Source: Litoditis marina (lineage: Eukaryota; Nematoda; Chromadorea; Rhabditida; Rhabditidae). Taken from it: a stretch of 64,000 nucleotides of DNA. Below the pieces are notes generated by a model. It was not told the origin of the DNA. It saw only the letters and a list, made by a program, of their open reading frames with translations, and did not search any database. Below, piece after piece: positions 45,425 through 56,889 of this stretch. The DNA lies in the NCBI GenBank assembly GCA_964036275.1, contig OZ038439.1, forward strand, positions 11,178,904 to 11,242,903. The letters are read 5' to 3'. Position numbers and translations under genes: made by a program. Within the stretch, counting starts at the first letter, position 1. Each line of letters starts with the position of its first letter.

Positions 45425-48400
45425 ATGCACACAGAGCAGTACGTCCCCAGAATACTGCGTTATCTGAACATCGGTGTAATCATCGCTGGAATTTGCACTA
45501 CTTCTCTGTTTTTCCACGGCATAGTGCGTGCCCGAACAATACACGTTAACGGAAAGTAAGTGCTTCATGAAAAAAGTGTTCACTTTATTTCAACAAAATA
45601 CTTCGCGAAATATAAATACCAACGTCGAATGCAAAAATTGGAGGAATTTGAAAACAGAACAAAACGCGTTTTATCAGGGGTTCTCGTCAACAATACCGTC
45701 TCCATATAAAAATAGAATATAAAAAGTAACTTTTCTCTGTTCCAGAGTTCTGATGCTGCTGCACTGTCTGTCAATGTACTGTATATCGATCGCGGCATTT
45801 TTCGTGGCACTTGAACCGCGAATTACTGGTGTTTTGAATCTTTTTATGGAAATAATAGGTTTGTTTTTGCTTTATTCTTCAAAACAGTGAAATCAGAACA
45901 CTACAAATGAGATGGAATAGACATTCGAGTAGTGTGCTTGCAGAGTTCACTACCGTCTTGAGGAGATCATAATTAACATTCCAACCAGCAGAATTATACA
46001 ACATGATCTTATTGCTTCTCTTGAACTGTTAACGAAATTGGTATGAGCGCGTCACTGGGGAAGCTTTTTGTTTTCCTACAACTCACAAATATTACTTATA
46101 TAATTGAATTGCCATATCTTCTGAGAATTCAATTAAATCGTGTTAAATAAAGAATTGACTGTTCTAATGAATTAATATAGTACAATAGTGTTTCAGTAAA
46201 CGTGCACGAGGTTGGATTCTACCTGTGTTGTTTTTCTTGTTTATCGATTGCACTCGAACAATTCCTTGTGATTTTCATACCCAGATGGGCAGAGGTTAGC
46301 GTGAATTCCGTCACATATAGGGAATGACAAGAGTTGTAGTTTGATTGCACGATGGAAATATGGCGGAATCGAACTACACACACAAAACATTTACGGTATC
46401 GTCCCTAAGTGCTTGAGCAAACACTATAGGGGGTGTCAAATGTATACCTGGCGGTACACAGCATAATTTTTGAACAGCAAATCAGTGAATGGATTTCGCT
46501 CAGATGAATACACACGCTAGTTATGAATAATTCACGCAAATACAACAGAAACCCGAAGCGCAGAATTAACCTCAAGAATAAGAAAGAAAAGCGATAGGTT
46601 TTTCGATAATACAAAGTACTTACAAGGTTTACGGGACACAAATTGCGGAGTCACCATAACAAAAATAAAAAAAATGATGATTAAAGGAAGAAAATATAAA
46701 GAAGTGCGAAAAACTGCCGCCATTTTCGCAGTTTTCCAGCCGAGGAAAAAATGCCGTCGCCGCCAAAATGCCGTCCGCATTTGACACAGCGCAAGTGACA
46801 ATTGACCGTAATATTAAATCTATTCCGTAAGCGAAACCTAATTATACACTTTGTGTAGAATCAGATTGAGTCATAATGAAGTAGAGTCATTTACGGATGA
46901 TGGGACTGGAACTAATATGCACTATCTATGAGACATGTTTCATTGATGAAATTAAATGTGACATCGGTTCGCGTTCCGCACGCTCAGTGATTTATAGTCA
47001 CGCAAAACTAGCTAAAATATGAGTAGAGAGGGGGTCAGTTGAACACTTTCATAAATTGAGAAATATAAGAACAGAAGATTCAGAAAAACTGGAATAAAAG
47101 CATGTCAGAAGTAACAAGTTCCAATTACCTGAACAAAATTAATTCTAAGACCATTTTACGAAAGAAGGATCATACAGTGGAACATTTCCAGACGAGTTAT
47201 ATGTTTTCCATTCCAACTAAGTTACGGCAAAATTTACCGTCGTCAATTTGATTTTTTAGAGTACCCACAGTACGATGTTCACGATAATTTCATCAATCGT
47301 TTCGTTGGTATTCTCGCTCTTTCTCTCTGTTCTCATACACACTTGTGAGTTTCAAATGCCAACATTTCTGCCAAGGTTATTTCAACGATTCCTTGTTCTG
47401 CTTCCAAACGACAAACTATGAAATACATCAGATTTATTTTTCAAAATTTTGTCGTTTTGAAAACAATTTCACAAGGTTAGTGTTAACAGTTAACACACTC
47501 AGATGGAGGAACATGATAAATGAAGAAGAGGTGATCATTAGTGAGTTTTTGCATTCAACATGCAGAGAACACATTCTTATCGGGTGCTTTCACGTGACTG
47601 AGCAGTGTGTTTTCTTTTTCTACAACTTTACCGGTCAACCATTGCAGATTACTGTATTCTGCCTCCAACGGCCACAGGAAATGCGATCAACTTCATTTCC
47701 ACAGGGGTAAGCTAAGTTCATGGTAACACGTTTTTCACGTAAACGTGAGAATCTCTGCGTCTCTGATCAAAAGTGGTTCATAGTTCGTGCGAATGCCACA
47801 TTCTTTGAATGTAGCTAAATAATTAAATAAAATAAACAAATAGTGGCACACTCTGAATTGTTGTTCGATCTAACCTATTTTTGGTTGAAATACACCCAAT
47901 AACTCATTTTTCTGCATCCCATCCAATTACCTGATTTTGGCACTTACTAAGAGCCATTACTCTACCGAGCATTTGCAGATACTGTTATACGCTTGGAAGT
48001 TGAGCTCAAAGAAATACAAGCAGGAACTTGGGAGAGCAACTTTGGAACGACGTTTTCAGGTTGGTCAGTTTCAGTCAATAAACATACTTCAATAACAATT
48101 TTTTTGGTGCCAATATCTAGTAAATGTGAATAATACAACATGAAGAACTGCATATCAGTATGCTCACAGCAATATTGGTTCAAAATACGACAATTAATTG
48201 CTGGCTAATTCTTCATCTAACCTAACAGCTGTTTTAGTGACCCTTTTACAGACTACCTGGGTAGTAACCGGAAAGTAGCCGGAAACCAAAATCCGTTTTA
48301 AATGGGTTGAAATGCTAGGTTACCTGGCCTTTGAAAAGGCCTTTTAGATAGGGATCGTCATGTTTGGTTTAGATGTCGGAAGGTGCGCAGTGGACCCAAG

Positions 48401-48528
48401 CCGTGTTACTCGCCGCGATTCTCGGAGTCGTTGCCAAAGTTTTCAGTTCGACGTTTATCTGGATAGTTCTGTTTTTCTTCATGGAGGACCCTAAATCTAT
48501 GGAATGGCTGGTGTTCGGATATTACCTA
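45425..48528 (+). CDS. seven-transmembrane chemoreceptor-like gene (Sre/Sra type); 3' end unresolved
   Basis: Exons in matching phase: 45425-45555, 45746-45858, 46197-46294, 47260-47344, 47648-47706, 47979-48059 and 48373-48528. Hydrophobic segments: YLNIGVIIAGICTTSLFFHG, LMLLHCLSMYCISIAAFFVA, FYLCCFSCLSIALEQFLVIF, FTIISSIVSLVFSLFLSVLI, NAINFISTGILLYAW, AVLLAAILGVVAKVF + STFIWIVLFFF and the start of WLVFGYYL. The third helix ends LEQFLVIFIPRW, where Sre/Sra receptors carry an ER-type motif. LERRFQMSEGAQWTQ matches the L-S-x-R-F/Y-Q-x-x-E-N junction of Sre proteins by eye. Such receptors act as sensory GPCRs in nematode neurons. The rest of TM7 and the tail were not located; 49,451-49,553 (WRGIEYDGSQKSSGANSVPK) is a candidate tail exon needing one more exon before it. 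Confidence 0.62.
46325..46390. mobile_element. short palindromic MITE (TTGTAGTTTGATTGC termini)
   Basis: GAGTTGTAGTTTGATTGCAC to GCGGAATCGAACTACACACA. Members of this ~60-80 bp family are also at 7,040-7,112, 15,305-15,360, 40,145-40,220, 56,510-56,575 and 62,925-63,000. Sits in an intron of the 7TM gene. Confidence 0.6.
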
Positions 48529-48869
48529 GTTAGTGAAAACAGTTTTTATTTTATTTTTAAGAGTACGACAGGAACATTGCTCACTAGTTATCAATGTGAT
48601 ACGCTTCTCATTGTCTGAAAAGGTTCAACCACCAACAAACACTAGTACTGGGGACGTAAATCAAAAAGTTTTGATGGTGTTCTCGACCAAAAAAAGTCCA
48701 GCAGTGAATTATGATTTCTTAGTTGTGATCTGAACTACGACACTTCTATGTTTTCAATCAAGAGTCAAAAGCAGCTGGATGAAACTAGTACACAGCACAC
48801 ATCAACATTCACTGTTCGACCACCCTTTTCCAAGCAAAATTGTACATTTGGAACTAAACTGTAACAAAC

Positions 48870-49002
48870 CTTCCAGACACTCGATATCTATGTCATCATG
48901 TTCTCTCTGATAGTCATCTGTCGACACCGCAGACTTTTGCGCGGAACTCAGCTCACGTTGAGCAGACTGCTGTGTGGACTGCAAATCGGCGGTGAGTTGC
49001 AT
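48870..49002 (-). CDS. possible first exon of a coiled-coil protein (antisense to the 7TM 3' region)
   Basis: ATG at 49,002 opens 44 codons rich in Gln, Ser, Asp and Glu (MQLTADLQSTQQSAQRELSS, then DDYQREHDDIDIECLE), ending at a GTTTGT donor at 48,869. The length, the donor GTTTGT and the heptad-like composition resemble exon 1 of the coiled-coil gene at 58,546. I found no second exon at lower coordinates, so it may be an isolated relic. Confidence 0.35.
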
Positions 49003-49021
49003 TATAGTTTGTTCCACCCAC

Positions 49022-49216
49022 TTATAACCCTCTACAGTAATCTGCCACCTCTTCCAGTTCGAAGTTTGGTATATTAGCGTATTCAGAACTCCTCAAAATG
49101 TTGATAGTGTCTTCTGCATGTTTACTACTACTGACACTGACAATTTGAAACTAAAGTAATGACTTTTTCATTAGAAAACACCCCCTTGAATAATTGACGG
49201 ATTACTGTAGGGTGTA
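49022..49216. mobile_element. MITE with CTACAGTAATC / GATTACTGTAG arms
   Basis: ATAACCCTCTACAGTAATCT near the left and GGATTACTGTAGGGTGTAGG near the right. Single-ended relatives, CTCTACAGTAAGATTG, are at 28,539 and 34,630. Confidence 0.45.
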
Positions 49217-51074
49217 GGAGTACATCGATTGGTGAAACAGAATATATCTGTGAAGGATAACGAAAGAGTCCATGTCCATACCAGAACTCATGTCAACTTC
49301 ATTCCTACTACACTTTCTCTTTTTTTTCGATCACGGGATGAACATTGAAAATTTTATCAGATCTCGCATTCGATTCTGATTCTCGCTGACAAAAAGGTTA
49401 TAAACGTATATTCAACAATGTTCATTTTTTCACAAATATCATTGTTTCAGTTGGCGGGGAATTGAATATGACGGCAGCCAGAAATCGAGTGGAGCCAATT
49501 CAGTCCCAAAACGATCATTTTCGAACGCTTCATCAGAGTTGGAATAGTTGATGGAAAGTTAAAATTCACCCAACTTGTATTGAATTCTGAAAACGACGGA
49601 TATCCAACATGACAGAAGTTAATGGGCTTTTCTACTCTATGAAGTTCGAACAGGAAAAACGTACACAACATCTGTCGTTACAATCATTTCATTTGATTTG
49701 ACACAGTGTACTAGTTATATATATGTTTGACGTTTCAGTAATTTTCACATGCGTGGGTGAAGGAAATATTTTCACGATAGTTTCCTTTGATTGACTCCAG
49801 TTGAAAAATGTATTTACATGCAAATAAAGTGTGCTCATGGTGGATTTCACTGTTGTTGAAGTTTATTTTCTATTTTCTTTTTTCCCGAACTTCTGATATT
49901 GCGTTGTGATTCGCTAAGAATAGCTCACGGACATAAAGTCAATACTTAAATCACTTTCGGATTATTTTCTATTTTCAAAAACGCCGATATTCTCGGAAGA
50001 TATTCAGTGTTCAAATTTCGTCATATCGTGTATCGTACCAGCATTTTACAAACTATATTGGCACGTTTGATGTATCTTGTAGCCCGTTAGACAGCCCACT
50101 TTGCTTGCTTTCCAACCATGATTGCTTTGAAAGCTGTTTTTTAAACAATCATTTCCCTCGAAGGCTTATGACATTAATACTATATTCTTTCTGAATAACC
50201 ATTGTACAAATCCTCGAACGGCTTCGAACTAGCGATTTGGTGTTGAAGTATCTCCTACACTGTCCTTTATGCTCACGAGTCACACATTAGCTTCGCCCTG
50301 CCGAATAACTTTTGTCTGAAAGGTCACATTCAAAGTAGATAGAACATCATCTCTCCTTTGTCTTGCTTCCAATTTATAAATGTGTGAATAATACAAAGCA
50401 GCCTACACGCTTTTTGTTGTGTGAAAATGTGGTGGAAATTCTATTGTATTATATCCTAGAGTGTCGATGGGTATGACAAAATCGAGCTAGACCTAACTTT
50501 CCACCCTGCCCAATAACTTTCGAATGGACGGTCATATTCGAAGTAGATATAATCTTCCTTACTCTCTAATTCAAAACTATACAAATGAACATAATTGTGG
50601 AGCTACTGGAACCTATATTGTATTCAAAGACAAGAAAACATGATTGTAAGGTTCACGTGTACTTTCCTCAGTTCAGTATTCTGCGACGATCCTTACTCTT
50701 TAATTCGAAATTATACAAAATAACATAATTGTGCAAATACTGGAATCTTTGTCGTACTGCAAGGTAAGCAACTATGATTTCAAGATACACGTGTACTTTC
50801 CTAAGTTCAATAGTGTGCAAAGATTGTACTTCAGTTATTTAGAACGCTTTAATCTTATTGGACTCATTAGGTTCATCCAAAAAAACGTCAGAATCGTTCT
50901 CAATCAGTATTTTTTCTTCATTTGAGAGTATGGTCATATCATATTGTATTCTATCCTAGAGTGTGGTGTATTAAAAACCAAGCTATCTGACATTTGGCGC
51001 CCTTTGAGGCCGTGATCCGTAACACTCCAGAATTCAAGTTCTCATCTGTATCCCAGCTCTATTATAGTCTTTTA
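49217..51074. repeat. intergenic with degenerate ~134-bp tandem repeat near 50,330-50,850
   Basis: The segment TTACTCTCTAATTCAAAACT at 50,559 is repeated as TTACTCTTTAATTCGAAATT at 50,693. Both are followed by ATACAAA...CATAATTGTG, ...ACTGGAA and an ACACGTGTACTTTCC-like part. An older partial unit lies near 50,330. No gene beyond the possible exon at 49,451-49,553. Confidence 0.5.
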
Positions 51075-51284
51075 CATTCTTACTGAGACTCCTACAGTAG
51101 GATTTCGAGAATTGCAAGCCGTGTTGCTCACTTACTTTTGATTTGAGGAATTCAGGATTTTCGTACCTACTCCTCGTTCTCAGGTAGAGTAAATATACTA
51201 GAGCTTTTTCCAAGAACTAGATGTTCAGCTTCACAACAGCCTTCGGAAGGTTTGTAAGGTTGCTGTAGGAGTCTCAGTAGGAAC
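51075..51284. mobile_element. MITE family E, third copy
   Basis: TTACTGAGACTCCTACAGTA at the left and GCTGTAGGAGTCTCAGTAGG at the right. Same termini as the elements upstream of the secreted-protein copies B and C. Confidence 0.7.
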
Positions 51285-51589
51285 GGTGTGAACTATATCT
51301 CCTCAGATAAATGTTAGTACTATGTTCTTACATCCCGTCGGGTATTTAGTCTTGCGAAATTGTGCGCTAAGCGAGAGACGGAGGATTATTATATAGGTGC
51401 CGGAATGATCAAGCAATTGCACTCTGACTTCATTCGTTGCTCATTTTCAGGATTTCTCTAGTTGCTGGTGCTTTTACAATGCATGAACATTCTGTCAAGA
51501 TCAGCTTTCCGAAAATGTGTTTATTAACATGAAAACTCTTCGAAACAAAACAAACGTTGTTATTCGTCAATTTTCAGAAACTTTATACA

Positions 51590-51725
51590 ATGTCGAATTC
51601 ATTCGTTGTTTACATTGTTAGAACATTCGATATTAGCGTCGTTTTGTGTGGGATTTTCACTACTGTCCTGTTTTTACACGCTCAGTGAATCTTCCAACAA
51701 TAAACCTGAACGGAATATGAGTTGT
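51590..51725 (+). pseudogene. broken first exon of a second 7TM receptor copy
   Basis: ATG at 51,590 reads MSNSFVVYIVRTFDISVVLC then GIFTTVLFLHAQ and TGA. This parallels the first exon at 45,425 (NIGVIIAGICTTSLFFHGI). Shifting by one base after LHA continues the match (VNLPTINLNGI against VRARTIHVNGK). The position of the GTAAG donor reads ATGAGT. One frameshift plus a lost donor mark it as a pseudogene, and no later exons were seen. Confidence 0.65.
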
Positions 51726-52720
51726 TTTCAGTTTAAGGCATCTTTATGAATTTTGTGCTCGGTAAAGGTGCCACTTCAAATCGTTTTGTTTTCAAATCGT
51801 TCTGTTCAAATCGTTCTGTTTTGGCATAATTTTATATTCGCCCCCACCGTATTACCACACACACCTTTGGTAGTCCCTTTTTGTTCGGCATAGCCTAAAC
51901 TTGGCATATTGCACGGGCGCAGCTGATTAGCATAGCGACTGCGACGTGAGCGCCTGACATGTCAATGCAGTGTTGGCACGTGGAAAGAAGACAAGAGGAG
52001 CTCACTCTTCAACTTACTCTCACCATGGAACACGCTCTGGTCTACTCGCTCTCTCCGGTTATCTCTCATAGATAACTACTCGTATAATTATTTATATTAT
52101 AATAAACTTGTATTGCTAACTTGTTATGTTCTACTATGAATACAGTTTATATCTAACATGTCTCTCCTATATTCCTCTCATAGTGCTCGCATGTGGTAAG
52201 AATATCTAGCAGATACTTATTATATTATATAGTTAACTCCGCGTGGCGATAGTATTGAAATAGTAATAGGCAGTTCTCCACTGACTGTCAAACACTTTTT
52301 CTCACACGACCTCTCAGCATGATCTGCGAAACAAATGAACGAAAAACATTGTATTTAGTATATTGTAACTATTTATAATTTTCACTTCCTACCCTCACAG
52401 TGAGTGGAAGTCTATTCCCTTTTTTTCATGTTCCAAAAAATTATTTAGGTGAGTAGTATTAGTTCTGGAGGCATTGAAGTTTTTTTACCTAAACCTTTTC
52501 AATATGAAAGTTTGAATTCTGAATTTTCTGAGGAATAAAAATTCGACCTTATGTAAACGTTTAGTAAAATTTGAACTAAAAGAAAGAAAGAGCTATGAGT
52601 TTATCTTGCCAAAATAATGCACTGAAAATTCAAGTGCACCACTGAGAGTACACGTGTATACAGGTCTAGCTGCAGCTAGATTTGCTGAATTATTTTCATT
52701 GTTCAAGCTCCCGTTCTTCG
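51726..52720. other. intergenic, no gene seen
   Basis: AT-rich sequence between the receptor relic and the first coiled-coil gene. It presumably contains the promoter of the latter. No repeats recognised beyond short ones. Confidence 0.4.
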
Positions 52721-54158
52721 ATGTCGGTTGAAACGGATATTTCTAGTGCAACTTCGGCAGAGAAGATGAGAAAATTGCTTTCTCAGCTGGAGGAAATCTC
52801 GGCTGCAAAACAACGGAAGGTGTGCTTATTTTTCTTAACCAAAGTCAGCATCTGTCAAAACACACACGTGAAATCATTGTCTATGCCTAGATGATCGAGT
52901 CATGAAAATTTTCTGCGATTAGGAGGTATTCTACATTATTCTCATCCTCGCGGGTATGTTTATGACACGCCAATTGTGTTGTGAGTATTGCCAGCTTGTT
53001 GAACATCCGCTTTCGAGTTTATCTTATCACAGAACTTGCAAAAGTTAATTTTACTGAATCGAAATTAGGTTTGCGGTGAATCGGGCAAACATAAATCGTA
53101 ATTCTGGGAGAAACCAAGAGATGTCATTGATTAATGTACGACTCAAACGTTATAATCATTAAAGATGGTCTGACAGGAACCGAAACTCCTGCCTAGCGCT
53201 CCACGGTTAATTCTCTCGCTCCAATGCAAAAGCGGTATAAACACTAATTCATTGATACTTTGTAGATTATTTATTCACAATTCATTAGCGGTATATCGAA
53301 AACTTCGTTTTTGAAGCGCATACGCGTTGGAGCAAATGAATTAACCGTGGAGCGCAAGGCACGAGATTTGATTCCTGTCAGGCCATCTTTAACAACATCC
53401 TTGAATCATATTTTCAAAGTCAACTGCTTTTGATCATAAACTATTGTTCATATTGTGTAAAAACTTTTGCTTTCAGGTGGATAACCTCAGCATCACATAT
53501 CATCAACTAGATGACGGAAACACTAAAAAGAAGGGAGATATAAAAACTGTCCAGTCCAATTTGATCAAAGCAGTGGCAGATTTGGAAGCCCTGAAGTCCT
53601 CTGAGCAGAAGGAACAGAGAGTTAGTTCGGATAGAATATTATTGAGTGCTAATGAAAAATTATGGAATTTTACGCTCAACTTCCATGGATCAAGAACAAA
53701 AAAAGAGCAACATGAATGAGATAACGAATTGAATGACGGGAATTGAAAATAAACCCCTCTGTAAAAACAATTCATTCCATCGGCAGCAAATTTTCGGATA
53801 ATTGACTTTCTAGTGAATACCACCCGGATTCCGTTAGAAACAGGAGATAAAACTAATAGTAAGTTGCTGACAGATAACATCAAAGATTAATTGGCACTGA
53901 GTTCTCGATTTACAATCATAAGTTTGAGCATTCCAATAATGTACAAATTGAAAACAACCGTTAGGAAATATTTTAACGGAGGTCTCATTTTGCTAGATAT
54001 CTTATAATTATCGAATCGTTTCGGAACATTAAGTTGCAAACGTGTTGCAGTTCATCAAGGTCAACGTCGAAATTGAAGCAGCTTTGACAGAATTGGAGAA
54101 AAAACAGGAGCTCACTGGAGCAGACAAGATAATACACCATTGGACATTAATGGAGTAG
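52721..54158 (+). CDS. small coiled-coil protein, left-arm copy (116 residues)
   Basis: Exons 52721-52819, 53477-53620 and 54051-54158, all phase 0. The protein starts MSVETDISSATSAEKMRKLL, continues SQLEEISAAKQRK, then VDNLSITYHQLDDGNTKKKG, IKAVADLEALKSSEQKEQR, and ends FIKVNVEIEAALTELEKKQE followed by LTGADKIIHHWTLME. Charged heptad-like helices with no signal peptide or membrane segment suggest a cytoplasmic or nuclear coiled coil. The exon 1-3 lengths (33, 48, 35 codons) mirror those of the gene at 57,519-58,546 (30, 48, 38). Function unknown. Confidence 0.72.
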
Positions 54159-54686
54159 ATATGATATGATGTGGAATGAAGTGTCTGAAACTTGTGAATA
54201 CATTTAGGGTTTATATTCAAAAAAGAAACAAAAAGTTAAAAAGTACAAGTTTCTTTTAAACCCACAGTATTAAAGAGAAAAACACAGCACACGTCGATGC
54301 GCAATATAGCAACTCAGTTTTTGCTTTTCGGAATCAGTGAGTTTGGAACACTGACACTAATTTCAGTCGTTTTATTTCTTGAGAATGATTAGTAGTTCAA
54401 ACCAAACCTGTTTGAAACAGACAGACCAGTTTTGTTCTGGAGAATGCCCTTTCCGTTACCGGGTAGCGTGGACTTTACGAGTTTACTCTTTCGTTTTATC
54501 TCACGTGCACAGTCTTGGTTATCATGTATCCACTGTCTCAAACTTCGTGTGTGTGGATACAAAACAAAGAAAATATTCATTTATGCTTGTATCGAAACTG
54601 ACTGCAGTTGCTTGCAGCCACCGTATACAAGTTGACTTTGAGACTGTCGAAAAGCTTAGGTATAAGCAGCCTCCCGAACCCCTTCG

Positions 54687-55786
54687 CCTCATCGGGCGCA
54701 GCGCGGAGCGCTGCGCAGATCAGTTTTTGTTCAAAAGTCTGCAGGCATTACAAAACAGTTTATTACAATTTTCTTTAAAGTACGTCGACCATTTCCCTAG
54801 ATATTTGCATGAATTACTGAAGGGCAACACGTCTACAAGAAATTGAGTTCATGTTCCGAAAAAAAATTTGTTGAGAGGAGTTAGAGGACCCAACGTCTCG
54901 CAGAAATGGCTTCCGTGCGGGGCGGCGGCGGCGGCGACGAAAATGTCCGCCTCCTCAAATCTGGGCATAGTTTTGCTCAAAACTAACTTATTCCGGAATT
55001 TCTTACACTGTTAAAAAGCCATAAAAAAGTTGAGGTATACGTATTTTTCAGGTGTGTCGTAAATTTGAATATTACGTGTGAGACGACCGAAAATGGTCTC
55101 GCAAAAATTATGGATAGACCGGTTTTGTGAAAATAAAAATGAAAAAAGAATTTAACGTGTAGTAGGAATCATTTTTCCAATGGAGATCTCATGACAGGCG
55201 GGTACAGCTTGGTTTTCATTCCTATTCACATGTCTGAATGGCGGATTGGATAAAAGCTCTATATGCGCACGGCGAACGGAGGTTCGATTCCTGACTGGAG
55301 CACAAAATTTGCTATCACTTGAACGAGGTTACAACTACACAAACGTTCTGAACTACGGCGCGGTTTAAAACTTTAATAGAAAAACATAAAATACCTTGTT
55401 TAGATTGTTGTTCAAAAATATCATTTTTATCAAAAATGACCGTTACTTCGTAACCATAGAAAAGAGTTCAATTAGTATAAAAAACGAGTGTAAAGAAAGT
55501 AACGATTAGTTTTGGATAAACATGTACAAGAAATATAAAAGTAAAAAAAATTTTGAGGAAAATGCTAATCTCGCTTCTCTTGAAAACAACGGAGTATAAG
55601 CTAGATTATTGTGAGTCGCAGTCAGAAGTTTTCTTCCGGTAACAAAAAACTCGGTATCCCTTTTTTGAATTTTTAAACCGAGCGAGATTAGACTTTTCTT
55701 CAAAATATTTTTGTTGGACTTCTTTCATATTTCTTGTACATGTTTATCCAAAACTAATCTTTACTTTCTTTACACTCGTTTTTTAT
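54687..55786 (+). mobile_element. 1.1-kb insertion in the left arm (or loss from the right)
   Basis: The right arm reads continuously across the point where the left arm is interrupted. CTCAT occurs at both edges of the extra DNA (54,682-54,686 and 55,786-55,790), as a short target duplication would. Inside are a GC-rich hairpin (GCGCAGCGC GGA GCGCTGCGC), a GGCGGC run, SINE family 3 and the palindrome at 55,465-55,790, so it is composite. Confidence 0.5.
55207..55305 (+). repeat. tRNA-headed SINE-like element (family 3), copy 2
   Basis: CACATGTCTGAATGGCGGAT then a B box GGTTCGATTCC. Same family as 33,641-33,765. Confidence 0.55.
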
Positions 55787-55790
55787 ACTC
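55465..55790. mobile_element. palindromic element with AACGAGTGTAAAGAAAGTAA arms
   Basis: The left arm (TATAAAAAACGAGTGTAAAG, then AAACATGTACAAGAAATATA) and the right arm (TATTTCTTGTACATGTTTAT, then CTTTACACTCGTTTTTTATA) pair over roughly 100 bp. A terminal piece (AAAACTAATCTATACTTTCT) also abuts the first satellite array at 33,455. Confidence 0.7.
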
Positions 55791-55900
55791 ATTTCTTATC
55801 TTTTTGTTCTACTAACATCTCAGTACCTAGTTATTTAATAGTTTGACGGAACCTATACGCTCTCTATTATATTGATTTTTGGGTTGTTGTGGTATGTGAC

Positions 55901-56577
55901 CAACAACATTGTATTGTAGTATTACAATTTGAGTGTTTATTTTGCGGGCATTTCTCAATCAGTATAACAAGTGGCAGCCCAGTGTGAATGTCGTCATATT
56001 ACTTGTATGTCATTTTATTCATTGTGCCCTGAGTTTCCTTCCAACCAAATATGTGAATGTCATATCTTTTTCTCTGCCTAGTTCAAATATGATTCTCTTT
56101 ATTTTTGAGTGAATGTTTTAGCTGATTCTACCTACTCCTACGACTGGACCAACACATGTTGAGAGTTGTATGACCCCTTTATCACGGTGCTCGTTTAGTT
56201 CTAGTTCTCATACAGCATGTACTAGCAGCTAGCAATATACCCACCGTCTAAAACGATGGTTTACCCTCGAAACCTGTTTAAATAACAAGTTTTTGGTTCA
56301 ATAATTATTCTATACTGTGTATTCTGTATTTTCACGTTGAAATGTACCTTTTTAGTTTTTTGCTCTCCTAACCATACCAATCATTACGGATCTAGCCTGA
56401 TACAAGAAAAAGCAACTCCCACTCGACTTGCTTTGCTTAGCTATTCACGATACATCACTCAATGTATTGGTTGCACTAGAAACAACCATTCTTGAAATAA
56501 CCATTCTTGTAGTTTGATCTCAATATACTTCATATTTGATGACTTTCGACCGAAACAAAAAGATCAAACTACACACA
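55901..56577. other. spacer of the inverted duplication, no gene seen
   Basis: AT-rich unique-looking DNA. It ends with a short palindromic MITE (TTGTAGTTTGATCTC...GATCAAACTACACAC, 56,510-56,575) that directly abuts the satellite. Confidence 0.5.
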
Positions 56578-56790
56578 AAGATCGGATCGGGAAAAGTCGG
56601 ATCGGGAGAAATCGGATCGGGAGAAATCGGATCGGGAAAAATCGGATCGGGAGAAATCGGATCGGGAAAAATCAGATCGGGAGAAATCGGATCGGGAAAA
56701 ATCAGATCAGGAAAAATCGGATGGGGAAAAATCGGATCGAGAAAAATCAGATCGGAAAAAATTGGATGGGGAGAAATTGAATCGTGAAAA
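56578..56790 (+). repeat. 15-bp satellite array, array 2
   Basis: About 14 units of GGATCGGGAAAAATC alternating with GGATCGGGAGAAATC. Same monomer as 33,161-33,438. Lies in the spacer of the inverted duplication. Confidence 0.95.
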
Positions 56791-56889
56791 ATCTTTAAAT
56801 TTCGAGAAATGATTTTATTTGAAGACTTTTGCGGTTTGAAAGCTTAAAACGGGTGCGCAATGGCGAAACCAGACACAACTGTTGTGCCT

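Larger units (their letters stand above)
53477..55900 (+). repeat. left arm of a large inverted duplication
   Basis: Matches 56,890-58,066 in reverse: the second half of exon 2 from about 53,580, the following intron, exon 3 (diverged), and 54,290-54,686 (AGTAGTTCAAACCAAACCTG and onward). It then resumes at 55,787-55,900. The stretch 54,687-55,786 is absent from the right arm. Confidence 0.8.

Noticed and set aside
54379..54846. 155-codon open frame in the left palindrome arm
   Set aside because: The mirrored sequence at 56,962-57,306 differs by indels that change frame, and the C-terminal part runs into the 1.1-kb insertion. It lies in the 3' flank of the coiled-coil gene.
56514..56787. Similar Ile-Gly-Lys-Asn open frames
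   Set aside because: Second satellite array, same artefact.
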